This document shows positions 11,729 through 23,960 of a stretch of DNA of 64,000 nt, in pieces; positions within the stretch are counted from its first letter, which is position 1, and the number at the start of each line of letters is the position of its first letter. Both the position numbers and the translations under genes were made by a program. Source of the DNA: Hyparrhenia diplandra (taxonomy: Eukaryota; Streptophyta; Magnoliopsida; Poales; Poaceae); assembly GCA_015847255.1 (NCBI GenBank), contig JADLZK010008796.1, positions 1 through 64,000 on the forward strand, in the 5' to 3' direction. The notes beneath the pieces are model-generated. The model was not told the DNA's origin. It saw nothing but the letters and a program-made list of their open reading frames with translations, and ran no database searches.

Positions 11729-12430
11729 GCGGTGACGACGACTCCAGGGATTTGCTGCATGACATGTTCGAAGATCACCAAAGCGCGAGCTCTTGTACTG
11801 TGTGTCGTGTCCGTGTCTCTTAGTCTCTGTGTGTTGCTCATAATAAACAAGACATGCGAGTGCCACACATGTGGAACTCTACTAGAGTATGATGTGTGTA
11901 TCACTAGATACGTGTACTCATATAGTTGTGTTCAGGGTCCAGAGATGTAGTCATGCATACATTGTTGTCGAAATAAATCCTGTCTTTCTGATAAGAAAGT
12001 AGATGTTGTGCAATATAATTCACGTCTGCACCGTTTGTGAACTGCAAAGCATGATGCTCGACTAACTAAACGAGTGACCAGAGCCTATATTATTCTATAT
12101 AAGATTCGTTTTTTTTTTCTTAGCTCACGAAAAAGAAGAATATGTAATATGGACCTTGCAAAAGAAAATCAAGGCACATACGTACTACTGTCTCTGGTTT
12201 GGAGCAGTTGTTATAAAGAGACGACTAACATGTGTTATTGATTGAGATATGATGTAATTTGTATTAAAGACAAAATGCAATTCTCATCCCTCATGGATGG
12301 CCCTTTTTTAGGGTGTGTTAATAATGTTGAACTTTGTTTTGCGGTGTTTCTAGTTTCTATTGCACGTTTGGTTGTGCATTACTTAGTCTCCTCGGATACA
12401 CTTGTAAGAATTATGGACCGGTGACACCTC
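11729..12430. other. 3' UTR and AT-rich flank of the first LTP gene
   Basis: The first ~270 bases are the probable 3' UTR; AATAAA-like signals occur at about 11841 and 11970. The remainder to 12430 is AT-rich and holds no gene I can support. Confidence 0.6.
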
Positions 12431-12439
12431 ATTGAAGAG

Positions 12440-12441
12440 GA

Positions 12442-12476
<35 letters not shown>

Positions 12477-12605
12477 CATGGATACCATTATAAAATGTCG
12501 TGTTCTCATGGATACCCCTCAAAAATTCCGGTTTTTCCGAGATAACATCGTCATTTTTAAAGTCTTTCGTGTGTGTCATTCCGTTTGGCTTTGCTACATT
12601 TGTTT
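12440..12605 (+). repeat. Left TIR of the MULE, with expanded poly-T
   Basis: After GAGCC there is a run of about 33 T (12444-12476) and then CATGGATACCATTATAAAAT, which matches the reverse complement of the right TIR. The right TIR has only 7 A at the equivalent position, so the left run has grown, or the right has shrunk, since the ends were identical. Confidence 0.9.
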
Positions 12606-14184
12606 TCCTCCGTTTGGGCTCCGACGGGGCGGGCGGGCGACAAATGACCCCGATGCCCCTCGGCTTGCCCTCCTCTCCCTCACGGCAAGCGGACCCCACC
12701 GTAGTCCATCCCCTCTGGGCCACGTGGCCACGGCATACGGCGCATGCGGCGACGGGCGTGGTCGGCTGGCCGGGCCGTGGCGCGTGACGGCGGGTGGCGT
12801 GGCGGGGCTGCGGGATGGCGCTGATCGGCCGGGGACCCGGCGCCGTGCCCCAGCGGCGGCTCTTCCGCGTCGTCTCGCTACCGCGCCCCGTCTCGGACCT
12901 CCTTCTCCTCCCCCAAGCGCGCCGCCAAAGATGCGCCGCTACTCGCGCTGCCAGCGGGCGCCGAGAAAACGGCGCGGTGGACTTAGGCCTTGGTGCTTGG
13001 CCCAGCGCGGATGGGTCCCGAAGGGCGTGTCGGCAGCGCTTCGGCTGAAGACCGTGCCGCGGGCTTCGCGGAGCCGGGCCCCTTCGCGAATCCGTCTCGA
13101 CATCTTCTCGGCTCGGTGCGGGCCTTGCCGTGGCGCTCGGCAGAAGGCCGGCCGCGGGCGCGCCTCGTCGTCACCCGCCGTGCGTGGCGCCAACTCGCGC
13201 CCACCCGCTCTCCCGCCGCCCAGCGAGGTCGCACCGGCGTCACGCCAATTCCTCATCGGCGACCTCGGCCTCCCTGTCGACCAAGGGCGATGATGGTTGG
13301 TTACTACACGTAATCATGTACATATGCCTAGTGTAGTAATCTGGGTGCATTAGGTAGGCCATCTCATCTCTCATCCTCTCGAGGCGACAGCGGCGGCGCG
13401 GGGGGGCATCACGGACAACGCCAAGTACCTCCTTGACCATGGGCGATCCTTGGGTGGCCACCAACCTAGACCCACGGCGCTACACCATGCTCGGGCGCCA
13501 GGTATTTCGTCCGCGCCAGTAGAGCCCTGGCGCCCGGCGCCAAAGCGACCCACCGTGCTCGTAGCCTTGTCGCGGCGTGGCGGGCGGGCGGCGGCATCGA
13601 TGATGAGTTACATGACCCGGTCGCGGCGCGGTGGGAGCGGCGGGCTTCGGCCGATCCATGCCGAGGCGGAGAAGCTTGAGGCGGCATCGGGGCGTGGCGA
13701 GCGGCCACCCGCAAGCGCCGCTCTTGGCGGCCGCGACCACGGCCCCGCCTTCTGGCGCGGGGCGCCTTGGTAGGCGGGGGGCGTCAGCGGTGGTGGCGAG
13801 AACGCGCCGCTCTTCGGGCGCGGGGCTCTGGCTAGCGCGCCTACGTGTTCGCGCTCTTCAGCGCTAGAGCCTGGCAGGCTGGCGTCGGGGCGCTACTATG
13901 GCCTCTTCAAGCCATAGTAGGTCTTCTTGAACGGTCGGTCGGCGGTGGGCGGGGAGATCAAGTATCCCGATTCGGCGTCGGAGCGCCCATGTGCTCTGCA
14001 TCTCGTCGACATCCTCCATGCCCATGACATTGAGTTCACTTGTCCCGCCCACCACCGTTTGTGGTAATTGCCAGGAGGCTCCGTTGGATGTAACAAGGGA
14101 GGAGAAAGAAGAGGAGGGCAACCATGTCTTTTTTGCAAATCTTCGGGCCCACGGTCGGGGCTCCAAACGGCGCAATTCTCACGC

Positions 14185-14312
14185 CCAGGCGGACGGAATG
14201 GCACGCATCTAAAAGACTTTAAAATGACGATGTTATTTTGTGGAAAACGAAAATTTTGAGAGGTATCCATGAGAACACGACATTTTATAATGGTATCACG
14301 AAAAAAAGGCTC
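14185..14312 (-). repeat. Right TIR of the MULE
   Basis: The reverse complement repeats the left TIR with scattered mismatches and small indels, including ATTATAAAATGTCGTGTTCT and the block around ACATCGTCATTTT. It ends GGCTC before the 9-bp duplication. Confidence 0.9.
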
Positions 14313-14321
14313 ATTGAAGAG

Positions 14322-15000
14322 GTACCGGTGACATCTCATTGAAGAGGTTGAGCAAAAGCCGGGACTTTTTTTAACACGAAGGGGTAGCAAAAGCTTTGCC
14401 GCTTTTGAGCACTCAAAGCACATACAACTTTGACAACTTTCGTTCAAAAAGACCAACAACAACCAACCACTGCTCACATTGAGCCAACTTAATCGAAAAA
14501 AGACCCAAGCGGCAACTCGCAACTAAAGCAACTCTAGATGCCACAATGCTAGAAAACAACTAGCAAAAACATGCAACACAAGCAACTAACCCAAAGCATT
14601 TATGCCCCGAGCACCACCAACAAGGCAACCTAAAGCCCGCCCGCAAAAACACGATCGGCTTCGCATTTAAAGAGAAGATTGGGTGTGGAGAGAACCCCGC
14701 GCCGGGCTATCCACGTATTCTTTTTTTCCCATCACCGTTGAGTTCGTGATCGAGGGCTCCGGCCCATTGACCTCGTTGGTGAGGCCGTTGCAGGGTGTTG
14801 TTCCTAGCGGGCCCGAGGGCCGGTGCTGCTGTTGTTACCGGATTGGCTGCGTTCGGTGCGCTGTCGTTCGCTGGTTGCCTGAGCGACCATGGGCCCACCT
14901 GTCGGTCTGTTTGGGAGCTGCCCGTCCGGCGCCGGTCGTCGCAGCGGGGCACGCTCGCCATGGGGCCCGTGTCGTAGCCGTTTTCCTGTAGCGGTATGGC
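14322..15000. other. MULE flank, no gene seen
   Basis: Directly after the target duplication comes a second copy of the 23-base flank ACCGGTGACA(C/T)CTCATTGAAGAGG that also precedes the MULE, so the element sits inside a short tandem repeat. The rest is A-rich with many CAA/AAC triplets. I see no gene. Confidence 0.6.
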
Positions 15001-18000
15001 TTCGTTCCTAACCCGTGTGCGCTGTCGAGCGCCCGTTCGCTTGGAAGGTGTGGAGAAAACCGTCGGCCAATAAACCGGCTCCAACCCTAGCTCCCTCTCG
15101 CGAGTCCACATCTGGCGGCGGCTCCCTCTCTCTCTCTCTTGGCTCCGGCTCTCCTCCCTCCCCAGTCTCGGCTGCACGGAGGACGTCGGCGTGGCAGCTC
15201 CGCGCGGCGCGGCGATGCTGGGGTGAGCGCGGCGCCTGGCGGTGGGTGGGCAGCGCGGCGGCGCACGCGCCCCGACCCGGCTTGGCGGCGGCGCGAGAGC
15301 ACGGCCGCCGGCGCAGCAGCCCACAGGTGCGGCGGCCCGGGCACGGGCAGGCCCTGCCGGCGACCCAGCCCCGGCCTCCCGGCGCGACGGCCACCCGCCG
15401 TGGTGCCCCACCGGTGCGTGCACAGCGACAGCTGTAGGCCCTCCTCTCCCAGGTCCCTCCTTTCTCGCTTCTCCTGCTGGGAGAAGAGGCACGTCGGTCA
15501 CACCGGTAGATCTGGCGGGGAAGAGGCAGAATCTGTTCCCGGTGCTGAGAGATGACGCTCTCTCCGTCTCGGAGTTTCTTCACTCCTGGTGCTTGGGGGT
15601 AATCTCTCTAACCAAGCTCAGGATGAAGCTCCTGGGTTCCGGCCACAAGGACGAGTCTGCTCGCAAGTCGCCACGTACGGGCGCCGCCGCCGCCGTCGAG
15701 GCTCCACAACGACGATGACCACCCTAACAACAGCCTCCTGCCGCAAGAGCTTGACGAAGGTGCGTTCGTAACTTCGTTGCTCCCTCTGACGCCGGCCACG
15801 CATAAAGATTCCGATGAATTAAGTGAGCCAGGAGCGATTCGATCGCCTGTATACGTGTGTGTGCAGAGTACCCCAAGGAGAATTTGTAGGTAAATTGAGA
15901 TTTGTAGGTGCGTTCGTTGCTCCCTCTTGCTATGGTATTTATCCAGTGAGATTTGTAGGTAAATTGAGTAAGATTTGATATATGCTAAGATTTGTTAGAT
16001 ATATATTGCTTTAGTATTTGTCCAGTCCAGTGAGTTTTATTTTAGAGTAGAAAGTAGAAACATGCTCTGAATAGTGAATAGCTGAATACTCTGAATAGTG
16101 AATAACTGAATACTGACTGATATGTATTTTCTTCAGAGACTATATTTTGTATTAAACATACATTCGAGGTTGTGTTGCTGGATGCGACTCTATATTTATA
16201 TGTATGAATTGAAGCCTTGAATGGAACTTATGTTGTTGTTATGAGCCACTTATCTGTCCAATTAAGAACATGTCGTTCCATATATATATACATTTGTATA
16301 ACCTTATATAGTTGTGCAATTAAATTTGTCTTTTTATCATATATTATTTATATATATATATATACACCGGTTCAATGTTTTTGTGGCGGTTCGATTGTCC
16401 GTCCAAAAACAAATGAACCGGGCGGTTCAACCGTTCTCAACGATTGGACCAATGAACCATTGAACCGAAGGCCTCACGGTTCGATTACGGTCCGTCCCAA
16501 TAACTTGGCTCCCTCCCCTCACCATCTTTCTGTTGTGGGCTATGGATAGGTTGTTTTAAGTTGAATCATCAGGTTCCATGGGTCACAGAGTAAAGTTGTT
16601 TCAAGATTTGAGCGCAGCTATTGTTTGCTAATAATTTGCTAGATTCCCTTCTCTCTTGCACAATTTAATTCCCTAATACCTATCTGTCTCTACACTTTAA
16701 ATCTCATTAGATCTGTATGTGGTAACATTTCTTTCTCAAAATTTCATTTCATGCCTGCATCTTGAATTTTCATGAACATGCTGTGATGTTGCATTAGTAA
16801 TCGAGAACTTCCTGTTCTGACAATGAAATTCAAAGCACATGTTTGTGTGCTGATGCTATGGTCTTTTTGGCCTGAGCAAATGACTATTGGATATAAATTA
16901 TTTCTGAACATGCAACATTGATGATAAGCTATTTCAATCTAAGCATATGCTAATGCCTGTCATATGCATACTTTTATCGCAGGATATTTCCACAACAATA
17001 TTTTTTGTTTCATTTAAGTTGAGTATATTCTTATGGTCTCCATTTTCTATTCTTATTAAATTGAAGCACTTTGGCATATGCATTGATGATCACCATAACA
17101 TATTGGCTGTTGGTTTTGGAGAGTAGTGCCCTAGCGGCTAGCCATTCGCCACCGCACAATGCCAATCAGAAAGGCAACAAAATGTTTTCTATCGTGGCCA
17201 TGTTGTGGCCATGTTTGCTCCAGGCGTTCTGCAGGTTCTCTACTGAGGTTTTGGGGCTGTGCAATGATGAACATTTTTATATATTATTACAAGATGCTTG
17301 GCCTATGATGGTTTTGGACAATGATCCTATCTCCTGTACAAATGAAATAAAAATGAGATGGTAAGCTCGCCTACATTGCTTATACCGAAATTTAGTCGGT
17401 GTTTAGTGAACTGTGATACTAATCCAATGGTCCTCTTACAATCCAAGCAAGTTTGGTGATTTCATAATAGGCATGCTTGCAATGCAATGACAGGCATGCT
17501 TGAAATGCAATGCAGCTACATAGTACTTAAACCATGCTTGCAGCTGCATAGTTTGTCCATATGAGTTTGCTTCTTTATGATTGTATAGATAGTCATTGCT
17601 GCAGGCACATGGCTTCCTGTTATTGAATTTTGAGAATACTATTAACAATCCTTGCTAGATACTATCCGCAATATTAATCATGGTGTATGCACTGTCCTTT
17701 GTTATTTATTTTCCCTTGCAGATTACGGTTGCTGAACTGCTGAAGATATGATCTGGAATGTTTTGGTTGGATCTGTCACATGAGGGTGCTTTCTTTTCAG
17801 CACCTACTGGGCCCTATCAAAGTATCAATTTGTAGGTAAAAACTGCTAGAAATGATCTAGAATGTTTTCCATGGTGATGACATATATCTAGGAGCTTCGA
17901 AAATGCATATATGGCCATAGTAAATAGTGCTTAGGAAGTAATCTAAATGTCCCTTTGTATTCCTCCACCAAAGATTAACATCTGGGCTTCTGTGTGACTG

Positions 18001-18404
18001 TTGACAGTTATATTGCTCCCTCAAGCACAATGAAATGCCATAGAAAGGATCAGCATATTAGGCCTCCTTAATGTGCCATTTCAAACCACTTCAAGGTTTG
18101 CACATATTCTACTTGGGGCTATATGATCACTTGATTTGGTATATAATGGCAACAATGCTCTGCACAATGCCTCTACAGTTTTATCTCTGTGTATGGCAAA
18201 AAACATCTATCTTCATAGGAGTTGCTCAGTAGGTAACCACAATTTCATACTTCCTCCTCTAAGTTTTCTGCAATAAAATTGATGAATCTCAGCTTACAAA
18301 TAATTATAGCTCCTCTTCAGATTTTGATCTGCTACGTTATTTGATCTTTCCTGTACAATGGTAATATTTGGGATAATTGCCATTATGTATATTAACACCG
18401 TCTT
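15001..18404. other. GC-rich island then AT-rich sequence; possible decayed gene
   Basis: 15000-15780 is a GC-rich block with a CT-rich stretch at 15125-15140, like a grass 5' exon or CpG-rich promoter. From 15880 the sequence becomes AT-rich, as an intron would. Open frames in the block overlap on both strands and none shows a known domain. A TA repeat lies near 16345-16364, and 16370-16500 holds several GAACCG/CGGTTC words. Together with the proteasome-ATPase fragment at 18415 this may be a decayed multi-exon copy, but the link is not proven. Confidence 0.35.
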
Positions 18405-18414
18405 CTTTTCTCAG

Positions 18415-18600
18415 TTCTTATTAATCCTCCAGGAGGGGTACTTCTGTATGGTCCTCCAGGTACTCACACGACCATGCTTGCCACAACAGTCGCACATCAT
18501 ACCACTGCTGCTTTTATCAGAGTTGTTAGTTCAGAGTCTGTACAGCAGTACTTGGGTGACATACAGTCCAAACATGAATTCCTTTTTGCGTTGGAAATAA
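18415..18600 (+). pseudogene. Fragment of a 26S proteasome AAA-ATPase (RPT3-like)
   Basis: Translation from 18419 reads INPPGGVLLYGPPG, then HHTTAAFIRVV and YLGD, which match the Walker A region and following helix of the proteasome base ATPase RPT3 (subunit 6B). AAFIRVV with the HHTTAA lead-in is characteristic of that subunit. The Walker A consensus GPPGTGKT has become GPPGTHTT, losing the nucleotide-binding lysine, and the frame stops after about 60 residues without the Walker B half. No other proteasome exon is evident nearby. It is preceded by a pyrimidine tract and CAG, consistent with an old exon border. I call it a non-functional duplicated or captured fragment. Confidence 0.7.
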
Positions 18601-20900
18601 AAAAGTAGTGATCCATGCATGTCATAAGATTAATAGGTAAGTTTATACCCTCTCATGTTTTCTGTATAATAAAACAAAAATAAAATATAGTTGCTTAATT
18701 GTTCTGGAAACAGAGATATTATTGTCATTGTTTTCCCAAAAAAGGGTTGCAGACAAACTGACGGGTATCTATGCCATGCCATTATTTTAACCTATTACTC
18801 AAACCCCGTCATTGATTTATTACAAAAAAAGGTAGGAGATAACCTGAATCACCTGTTACTCAGGTTTAAGTTTTTTGCTTGCAGCAACTCTTATGTGGAA
18901 TTTGTTTCTTCGTGTTATTGTTTCAGTTACATTACTATTTTTTTGTGTGTCAGTATGAGTTTGCTACACTTAAATTGTCAACTGCTCCCTTTATTATGGA
19001 AAAAAAAAAAACCTGGAATCTCTGATTGGGTGCATGGATGATCTCTCACGAGAGCCGAACAAGTCTTGCTGAATTTAATCATTTATGCTTCCTAATCCAT
19101 AATCAATCTATTTGCCTATAATAGTCATGCATACTGAAAAAGATATTGATTTATCTTACACCCCCATCCTGACCCCCCCACCCCCAACAAAAAAAAGTCC
19201 TTAAAAAATAGCTCCACCCTCCATATTGATCCTACCTTCCTGTTGTGAATCAACTGTACAGAGACATGAAGCTTTTGTTTATTTATAGTCTAAAGAGGAT
19301 CAAATGTTAAGCACTTCCATATTTATTTATGCATCCATCCTGTTTCTTGGCAAATGTCAACATGTTGTGATCTTACCTTGGACAAGAGCTGATTCTATAC
19401 ATTTTCTTGCTCATGCAGTTATGCTCATATGCATTGACCAGATACAAGGCCAAAAGGATTTGTGCAAGTCTTCTCTTTCTATAATTGTTTCTAAGGACCC
19501 AATCATACATGGATAGCACACACCAGTATTAATTATGTATATACTGCTGACTTATTACTATATACAGAATCAACAACTTAATGGAGTACTACATATCCCT
19601 ATCCTATGCAGTCTCCAGGTTAACTAATATTTTTACATGAGTTGCCTGTTGGCCAAATCATTTTCAGGCACCAGTCATATATATCCTAAGTCAAATGTAC
19701 ATGTTGCTTTGTAGTTTATTTTTCTTCATTACAGTATGTTAAAATGTCGATTCACTCTATCTCAAGTCTATTCTCCTATCTGCTGATTTGCAAGATGAAT
19801 CATATTTAGTTCTTAGCTTTTGCATGTCCAGTGGTTGTCCTACTGAATCACATTTTGTTGGATTCTGAAATTTGAATGCATGTAGTGTAGCTATCTTTTT
19901 ATTCCACTGTTGTTTGTTTGATAACAAGTCTCCATCAGGTACCTATATTTGAACAAATTAGTGACAATCAGTGGGGCATCAGGTGCCATTGCTCGCCCTA
20001 TACTTGATCAGGTATGCATTTTTCCTTCACCCTCTTGCAACCCCAGTGACGGATTTATACCCATGAGCTTTTGCTTCCATGTCCTGCTATTGCTTCAGCG
20101 AGACATCAGCTGCTATATTTTTATGACAACATATCGGTATTAAATTTGAGTGTCCCCTTCCATTATAGCATTGCATCACAATGGAGTTCAAACATTGGCT
20201 TCTTGTACTAGAATTCCTTGACCAAGCTATTGTTTTAGGTTTCCTCAGTTGTTGGCCAAACTGTGTATTGCAGGTCCATGTGAACAACTTTGGAAGGGGT
20301 GCATACCATGTCTCAACACTGGCTACGGAATCCTATGACAAGGAAACAAAAAAAAAACAGCATCAAGGCAAAAGATGTGGCACTCCGTGTCTTCCTGACC
20401 TTCTTTGATTCAAGAAAGATCGGCTGCCCTTACACTGCTTATTGCCGTTGAAAACCATGTCAGAAAATCGCTTCTGTTGGCAGGAAGCCAAATGGCCCAT
20501 TGATTCTCTGCAGGCTATCACAGTCCTTGGTGAACCTTCGTGGTGAGCTGTTGTCTCTTGAAGATCCATCTTAGACAGCGCGATGCTTCCCAAACAAAAA
20601 AGCAGACTGGCGGGCGAAAGGAATAGATGCCTACGCTCTTCTTTTGTTGCCATTGTGTAGCTATTTTTTCCTTTGTTACTATCCTTTCGGATAAATGGGG
20701 CAAGCAACCGTGTGCGTGTCTATGTAACAACTATCTTTTTCGGTCTTCTGAACTTGCAAGTGTTCTTCAGAGTATAGGTGTGAGTAGTTTATTTTTCACG
20801 AAAGATGTGTTATCTATGTGTTTCAAAAAAAAAAAAAAACACTGTTGTGTACATATGCTTTCTATAACACGTGTTATTCCATTTGTAAGCTGATAGAACC
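18601..20900. other. Intron-like AT-rich sequence, no supported gene
   Basis: Only short frames occur. Two stretches, about 19935-20010 and 20270-20410, have coding-like composition bounded by splice-like AG/GT but match no family I know. They may belong to the same decayed locus as the proteasome fragment. Confidence 0.35.
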
Positions 20901-22250
20901 ATGGTTATCGCTCTAGCAAGCATGGGCGCCAAGAAATCACTAGTCTGCACTATCACTAACCTTCATGGCACACTGTGGGGATGGGAGGGGCAGGATAGTC
21001 CTGCCTCTGCTCTCCTTGCTGCTCGCTAGGCATCCGGCGGACAGCTTCGGCGAAGGATCTGCCCTGTAGGAGGGCTGGGGGCGAGGCTCAAGCGAGCTAC
21101 CCAGCACGTAGTGCCGAGGGTTGCCCCCCTACTATTTTCCACCCTTGGCACTTTCGTCTGGTATTTAAAAGGTCGTGTTTGGACTGCATTTGCGGTGCTT
21201 ATCTGTAAAGAAGATACACATGATTTGAACTGCACGAAGAGAAATCACAGAAGCGGGCCACGAGTCGCATTACGCTTATCCCGCTCGCGCTTATCCTACT
21301 CACAGTCGCAAACACACCCTTAGGAGTTCGAGTTCAAATTTGAATTAAAATAACTTCGATGCAAAAAGAAAAAAAAAAAAAAGAGGAGCATTTGAGAAAG
21401 TGGAACCTTTATCGTCTGACATCCTCTCAAATATAAGAAGAGTTGTATGACCTTCGTTTCATAATGCTTGACATGTACGTAGAAGCTTTCAATTCAAGCT
21501 ACATCTTTTCTTTTTAATAGAACAATTATTTGATCTATCTAATAATCACAAATTATATTAAATAGTACTCCATCCTTTGTTTCATATATGGCAGCGTTTT
21601 TAAACTAAAATCTATGTTAATTAAATATAAAAATATTGGAAATGATGGCACCCCCACGCGTCCGCGTTTTTCCTCACCCATCGGCATTGTGGTGCAGTCT
21701 CGCATTGGCAGGCTGTGTGTCTCAGGCAAGGAAATCTTTTGGAAAACGACAGGTCCCCTGCATCAAGGTCAAGGTGTTGCCGCGTGCCAACAACGCGCCG
21801 TGAGCCCGTGCCATGGCATTCCTGGTGTCGTCTTTCACGGCCTCACCGAATTCCTGGTGCTCCAACAAGGCCTCGAAAATCAAAAGTACAGGGAGGGTGC
21901 CGACACTGAGACACGTACGTGCGCAAGAAATTGTAGTGCAATCTTGGTGTCAAAAACCGATAATAATCCACTTTCGACACAACATACCGGTGTCTGAAAT
22001 GTCAAAATCCAAGCCCTTACCATGCATTCCATCAACCAAAAAGCTAAGAGTAGCCCGATCGAATAATCGACTGAGCCTTGAGTGCGCGACGCACGCACTC
22101 CCGCCATGGCCTGAGCTTGCACAACTCTACTGGATGACGCATACGGGCTTACCAAGTGTCCCTTAGCCAGCAGATAGTGTTCGTCCCATTTGGGCCGGCC
22201 TCCCGCTATCACGGGCATGCTGTTGGATTCTGTGTTCTCCATAAACTCTC
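20901..22250. other. Intergenic region upstream of the second LTP gene
   Basis: Mixed composition. An A run lies at 21366-21381. The stretch 21450-21620 contains CATGTACGT and a MITE-like CTCCATCCTTTGTTTCATAT, but no second end was found. No gene is supported. The last ~150 bases are promoter of the LTP gene. Confidence 0.45.
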
Positions 22251-22253
22251 GAC

Positions 22254-22263
22254 GCTATATAAA
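22254..22263 (+). promoter_or_regulatory. TATA box of the second LTP gene
   Basis: GCTATATAAA lies 108 bases before the start codon at 22371, the same spacing as in the paralogous gene at 11217. Confidence 0.75.
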
Positions 22264-22370
22264 GCAGCAGCTTAACACATGCCATTTCAGCAACAAGAAC
22301 ACACACGGAAAGTTAGAGAACCAGGCAACGAGGAGGGTCTGTCGAGATTGAAGACGTCGAGACGACGACA

Positions 22371-22858
22371 ATGGCAATGAGGTTCCTCTTCGTCCTCTCT
22401 CTGGTCATAGCCGGCGCCGGAGTCGTCCTTGTCACGCCGCGTGGCGCGGACGGCGCCGGCGAGTGCGGATCGATGAGGCCGGACCACCTGGCGCTGAAGC
22501 TCGCGCCGTGCGCGTCGGCGGTGGAGGACCCGGAGGCCGCGCCGTCGGGCAGCTGCTGCGCGGCGGTGCGAGACGTCTGGCGGCGGCACAGCACCGAGTG
22601 CCTCTGCGCGCTGCTGCTCTCCGACGTCGTGAAGCACTCCGGCGTCGACCTGGAGGCGGTCATCACCATCCCCAAGCGCTGCAACATGGCCAGCCGCCCC
22701 GTCGGGTACAAGTGCGGCGGTGCGTATTATATTCTTGCCACAACTGGTTCATTGTATTGTATTTTTTATACACTATGAATTTGTTTCGATGGAAAGAGTG
22801 AACAATCGGTTCTGATTTCCGTTTTGCAGAGTACACGCTTCCCGGTCTGCACGAGTGA
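22371..22858 (+). CDS. Non-specific lipid-transfer protein, 8-cysteine, DIR1-like class (paralogue)
   Basis: Exons 22371-22719 and 22830-22858 with GT-AG borders encode 125 residues. A hydrophobic signal peptide covers about residues 1-29. The eight cysteines follow the same order and near-identical spacing as the gene at 11217, and both share KLAPC, CLC, ITIPKRCN and RPVGYKCG. The second exon gives EYTLPGLHE, slightly longer than the paralogue's DYTLP. The predicted role is lipid binding and transfer in the cell wall space. Shared intron position, TATA spacing and sequence show a local duplication about 11 kb apart, with the relic at 7347-8270 as a likely third member. The frame is intact and no substitution looks disabling. 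Confidence 0.9.
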
Positions 22859-23140
22859 TGGGCTTACACTTGCCTGCTGAAGCTGCTAGTGTTCTACGGC
22901 GTACGAATAAATGCATGTGACTGTTGTTAAAAAAAATGCATGTGACAGTATATAGTATATACGGAGAAATACCCAAAATGGTGTGCTTGCATTGTCAGCT
23001 TGTGTGTTACGTTGTCAGGTGTGTGATCTCCCGTTGGGCTTCGTGGCATTGGTTACTATCGTTTTCCTCTTGCCTGTTGTTTGGTAGCTGATGCTTTAAA
23101 TGTTTGTTGGTGTGTTTTATAGTGGTTTTCATGCTGCCTC
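22859..23140. other. 3' flank of the second LTP gene
   Basis: Probable 3' UTR with AATAAATGCATGTG at about 22905; no other feature. Confidence 0.5.
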
Positions 23141-23960
23141 TGTATATGGGCATGCAGCCCGAGCCCGGCAGCACGGCCCGTGGCTCGGAGTTTCGCCCGG
23201 TCCAAGCGGCACGGCCCGGCCTGTACCGTGTCCGTGCCGGCCCGCCCGATGGGCGTGTCGTGCCTGGGCCGCCACCCAGGGAGGCACGGCCCGGTGGCCC
23301 GGTGTCAAAGCAACAGCCTGCTCAAAAAAACAAGCAGCCCAAGCGGGCCCATTACCAAGCCGGTGTCACCAACCAACCCTAACACCCGTCTATCTAAGCA
23401 GAGCCCCACGCACGCGAAGAGCCCCAGCCGAAGTTTCTTTCCCGCCGCTCCCTCCCCGTCACCGCGACTCCCGCTCCCGCCGTCGCCGCTTCCAAACTCA
23501 GGAAGGCTGGCTGCGCGCATGAACTCGCGTCAAACTCCGCCCCGGTGGCAAGGCGCGACCTCCGGCATGGGCGGGACTCCATCGGTTCGAGGGCGGGAGC
23601 GGCTCCTCCGCCGCCCGGCAACAGCTCCCTCGCACCGGCAGCAACTCCATCGGAGGCCGGCAGGGCGAGGCTCCCTCGCACGGGCGGCGCGACCTTCTCC
23701 CCCGCCTCTGCTCTCCCGCCTCCGGCCACCTCCACGCCTCGCGCCCCGCGCCCTCCGCGGCGGCTCTCGGCCGCAGCGGCGGGCGGCGGCGGACGCGGCC
23801 CGGCGGCCCGTGGGCGTTGCCGCCGCACGGCAGTGGCGCGGCCCAAGACGGCCGCCGGCGCGACGACGCGGTGCGGCACGACACCGTGTCGGCCGCGGCG
23901 CGGCCCGGCGTGCGGCGTGCCGGGCCGACGCGCGCGGTGCACATGTATAGCTGCCTCCCT
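23141..23960. other. Very GC-rich block, possibly a non-autonomous DNA element
   Basis: The left part (23150-23300) is full of GGCCCGG and CACGGCCC words, and the right part (23870-23945) has GGCCCGG and GTGCCGGGCC in opposite sense. Overlapping long open frames occur on both strands, as expected from composition. No protein domain is recognised and no target duplication was found, so a transposon origin is only a suspicion. Confidence 0.3.

Larger units (their letters stand above)
12440..14312. mobile_element. Pack-MULE-like DNA transposon (1873 bp)
   Basis: Inverted ends start GAGCC(T)n on the left and finish (A)nGGCTC on the right and match for about 115 bases. The element is flanked by a 9-base direct repeat, ATTGAAGAG, at 12431-12439 and 14313-14321. 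A 9-bp duplication with a TIR starting in G is diagnostic for Mutator-like elements. The interior (about 12600-14190) is very GC-rich, lacks a recognisable transposase, and looks like captured genic DNA, the composition usual for rice Pack-MULEs. An open frame at 12478-13293 begins inside the TIR; I recognise no domain in it. The donor gene or genes cannot be named from sequence alone. Confidence 0.88.

Noticed and set aside
12478..13293. 271-codon frame as a genuine gene
   Set aside because: It starts within a transposon TIR, is Arg/Pro/Gly-rich as expected from GC content, and has no recognisable domain.
14707..15583. Long minus-strand frames of 264 and 191 codons
   Set aside because: Compositional; neither shows a domain or splice structure, and plus-strand frames of similar length overlap them.
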